Shown: positions 14,496 to 14,935 of the stretch, piece after piece | Numbering within the stretch: position 1 is the first letter of the stretch | Layout: every line of letters starts with the position of its first letter | Assembly (NCBI GenBank): GCA_903927685.1 | Contig: CAIYOB010000665.1 | Location: 1 to 14,935, forward strand | DNA: 14,935 nt | Source of the DNA: an uncultured Planctomycetaceae bacterium | Lineage (GTDB): Bacteria > Planctomycetota > Planctomycetia > Pirellulales > Pirellulaceae | Reading direction: 5' to 3' | Made by a program: the position numbers and the translations under genes | Notes under the pieces: model-generated | Told to the model about the DNA's origin: nothing | Database searches by the model: none | Seen by the model: the letters and a program-made list of their open reading frames with translations, nothing else

Positions 14496-14935
14496 TCAAT
14501 GGTTGGCGCTCTCGTTCATCTCCTCCTGAAACAGCACGGCCATGCCGCGGAGTTTGCGGATCAGGTTCGCGTTTTGCACAGGTTGGCTTTCCGCCGGATC
14601 ATTCTGCAGGTCGTACAGCTGCAATGCGGGACTCAGCGCAAGCTTCCAGCGGCCGGACCTGACAGCAGCCAGCTGACCCTCGGCTCCGTGGTAGAAGAAG
14701 GCGTTGAGATACTCGTCGCGAGTGACGATGTTGGCCCACTCCCCAGGCGGATCCCAGGGACGGCGCAGCGGCACGGCCGCATTGATCGACAACCCTGGCT
14801 GTGCGGCGGGAATACCGTCCGTCTGGCCGGACAGCAGCGGCGTCAGATCGCGCCCGTCAACGACACGGCCTTCGGGAACTCGCAATCCGGCGACGGTCGC
14901 CAGAGTCGGGAACCAGTCCATGGCATGGACCAGGA
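14496..14935 (-). CDS. Sulfatase, C-terminal part (gene continues past the right edge)
   Basis: The visible part is 145 codons and stays open to the edge of the window, so the Met at 14919-14921 is internal and the true start is outside. AMDWFPTLATVAG matches the conserved block near the end of the sulfatase catalytic domain (usually D-x-x-P-T-L). GRDLTPLLSG and the closing region FFYHGAEGQLAAVRSGRWKL, then LQLYDLQNDPAES, are standard for the C-terminal subdomain of arylsulfatase-type enzymes. The C/S-x-P-x-R site that becomes formylglycine lies outside, so activity cannot be judged. Family members remove sulfate esters from glycans and are usually exported. It converges with the toroid-protein gene, 153 bases apart. 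Confidence 0.9.
   Translation of the reverse strand, partial: LVHAMDWFPTLATVAGLRVPEGRVVDGRDLTPLLSGQTDGIPAAQPGLSINAAVPLRRPWDPPGEWANIVTRDEYLNAFFYHGAEGQLAAVRSGRWKLALSPALQLYDLQNDPAESQPVQNANLIRKLRGMAVLFQEEMNESANH

Overview
The window is GC-rich, gene-dense bacterial DNA that looks like a planctomycete of the Pirellulales type. That reading rests on protein content, not on a marker gene. The window holds a secreted PQQ-type beta-propeller protein with a malectin-like tail, a secreted DUF1080 (3-keto-disaccharide hydrolase) protein, a Tat-exported sugar-isomerase-like protein, a sulfatase and a secreted toroid-type lyase-like protein. These families are strongly expanded together in that phylum. I saw no rRNA, tRNA, CRISPR array or intact insertion sequence.

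Layout. 1-313 is non-coding and full of hairpins and a short repeated palindrome. 314-3229 (-) encodes a 971-residue exported propeller protein with a methyltransferase-like middle section. 3230-3586 is a divergent intergenic region with a long imperfect palindrome whose axis falls on the midpoint between the two flanking start codons. 3587-4360 (+) is the DUF1080 protein, followed after 39 bases by 4400-5548 (+), a membrane-anchored protein that I read as a divergent serpin fold. 5805-6677 (+) is a beta-hydroxyacid dehydrogenase. 6740-8713 (-) is a radical SAM protein with a B12-binding-like N-terminus, and upstream of it on the same strand is 8870-10354 (-), the Tat-exported FucI/AraA-like protein. 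10684-11919 (+) is an alanine aminotransferase very close to AlaA. 11920-12302 holds decayed coding fragments, one with a PIN-like (DUF5615-type) core. 12303-14342 (+) is a secreted alpha/alpha-toroid protein, probably a polysaccharide lyase or glycosidase. 14496-14935 (-) is the C-terminal part of a sulfatase that runs off the right edge.

How the genes may work together. The exported set (propeller plus malectin, DUF1080, toroid enzyme, sulfatase, Tat isomerase-like protein) fits extracytoplasmic breakdown and sensing of a sulfated or oxidised glycan. The dehydrogenase and aminotransferase are cytoplasmic and generic. The genes are in several transcription units on both strands, so this is a loose neighbourhood and not one operon. 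The least expected items are the serpin-like anchored protein, the methyltransferase-like insert in the propeller protein, the Tat signal on a sugar-isomerase fold, and the centred palindrome between the divergent genes.
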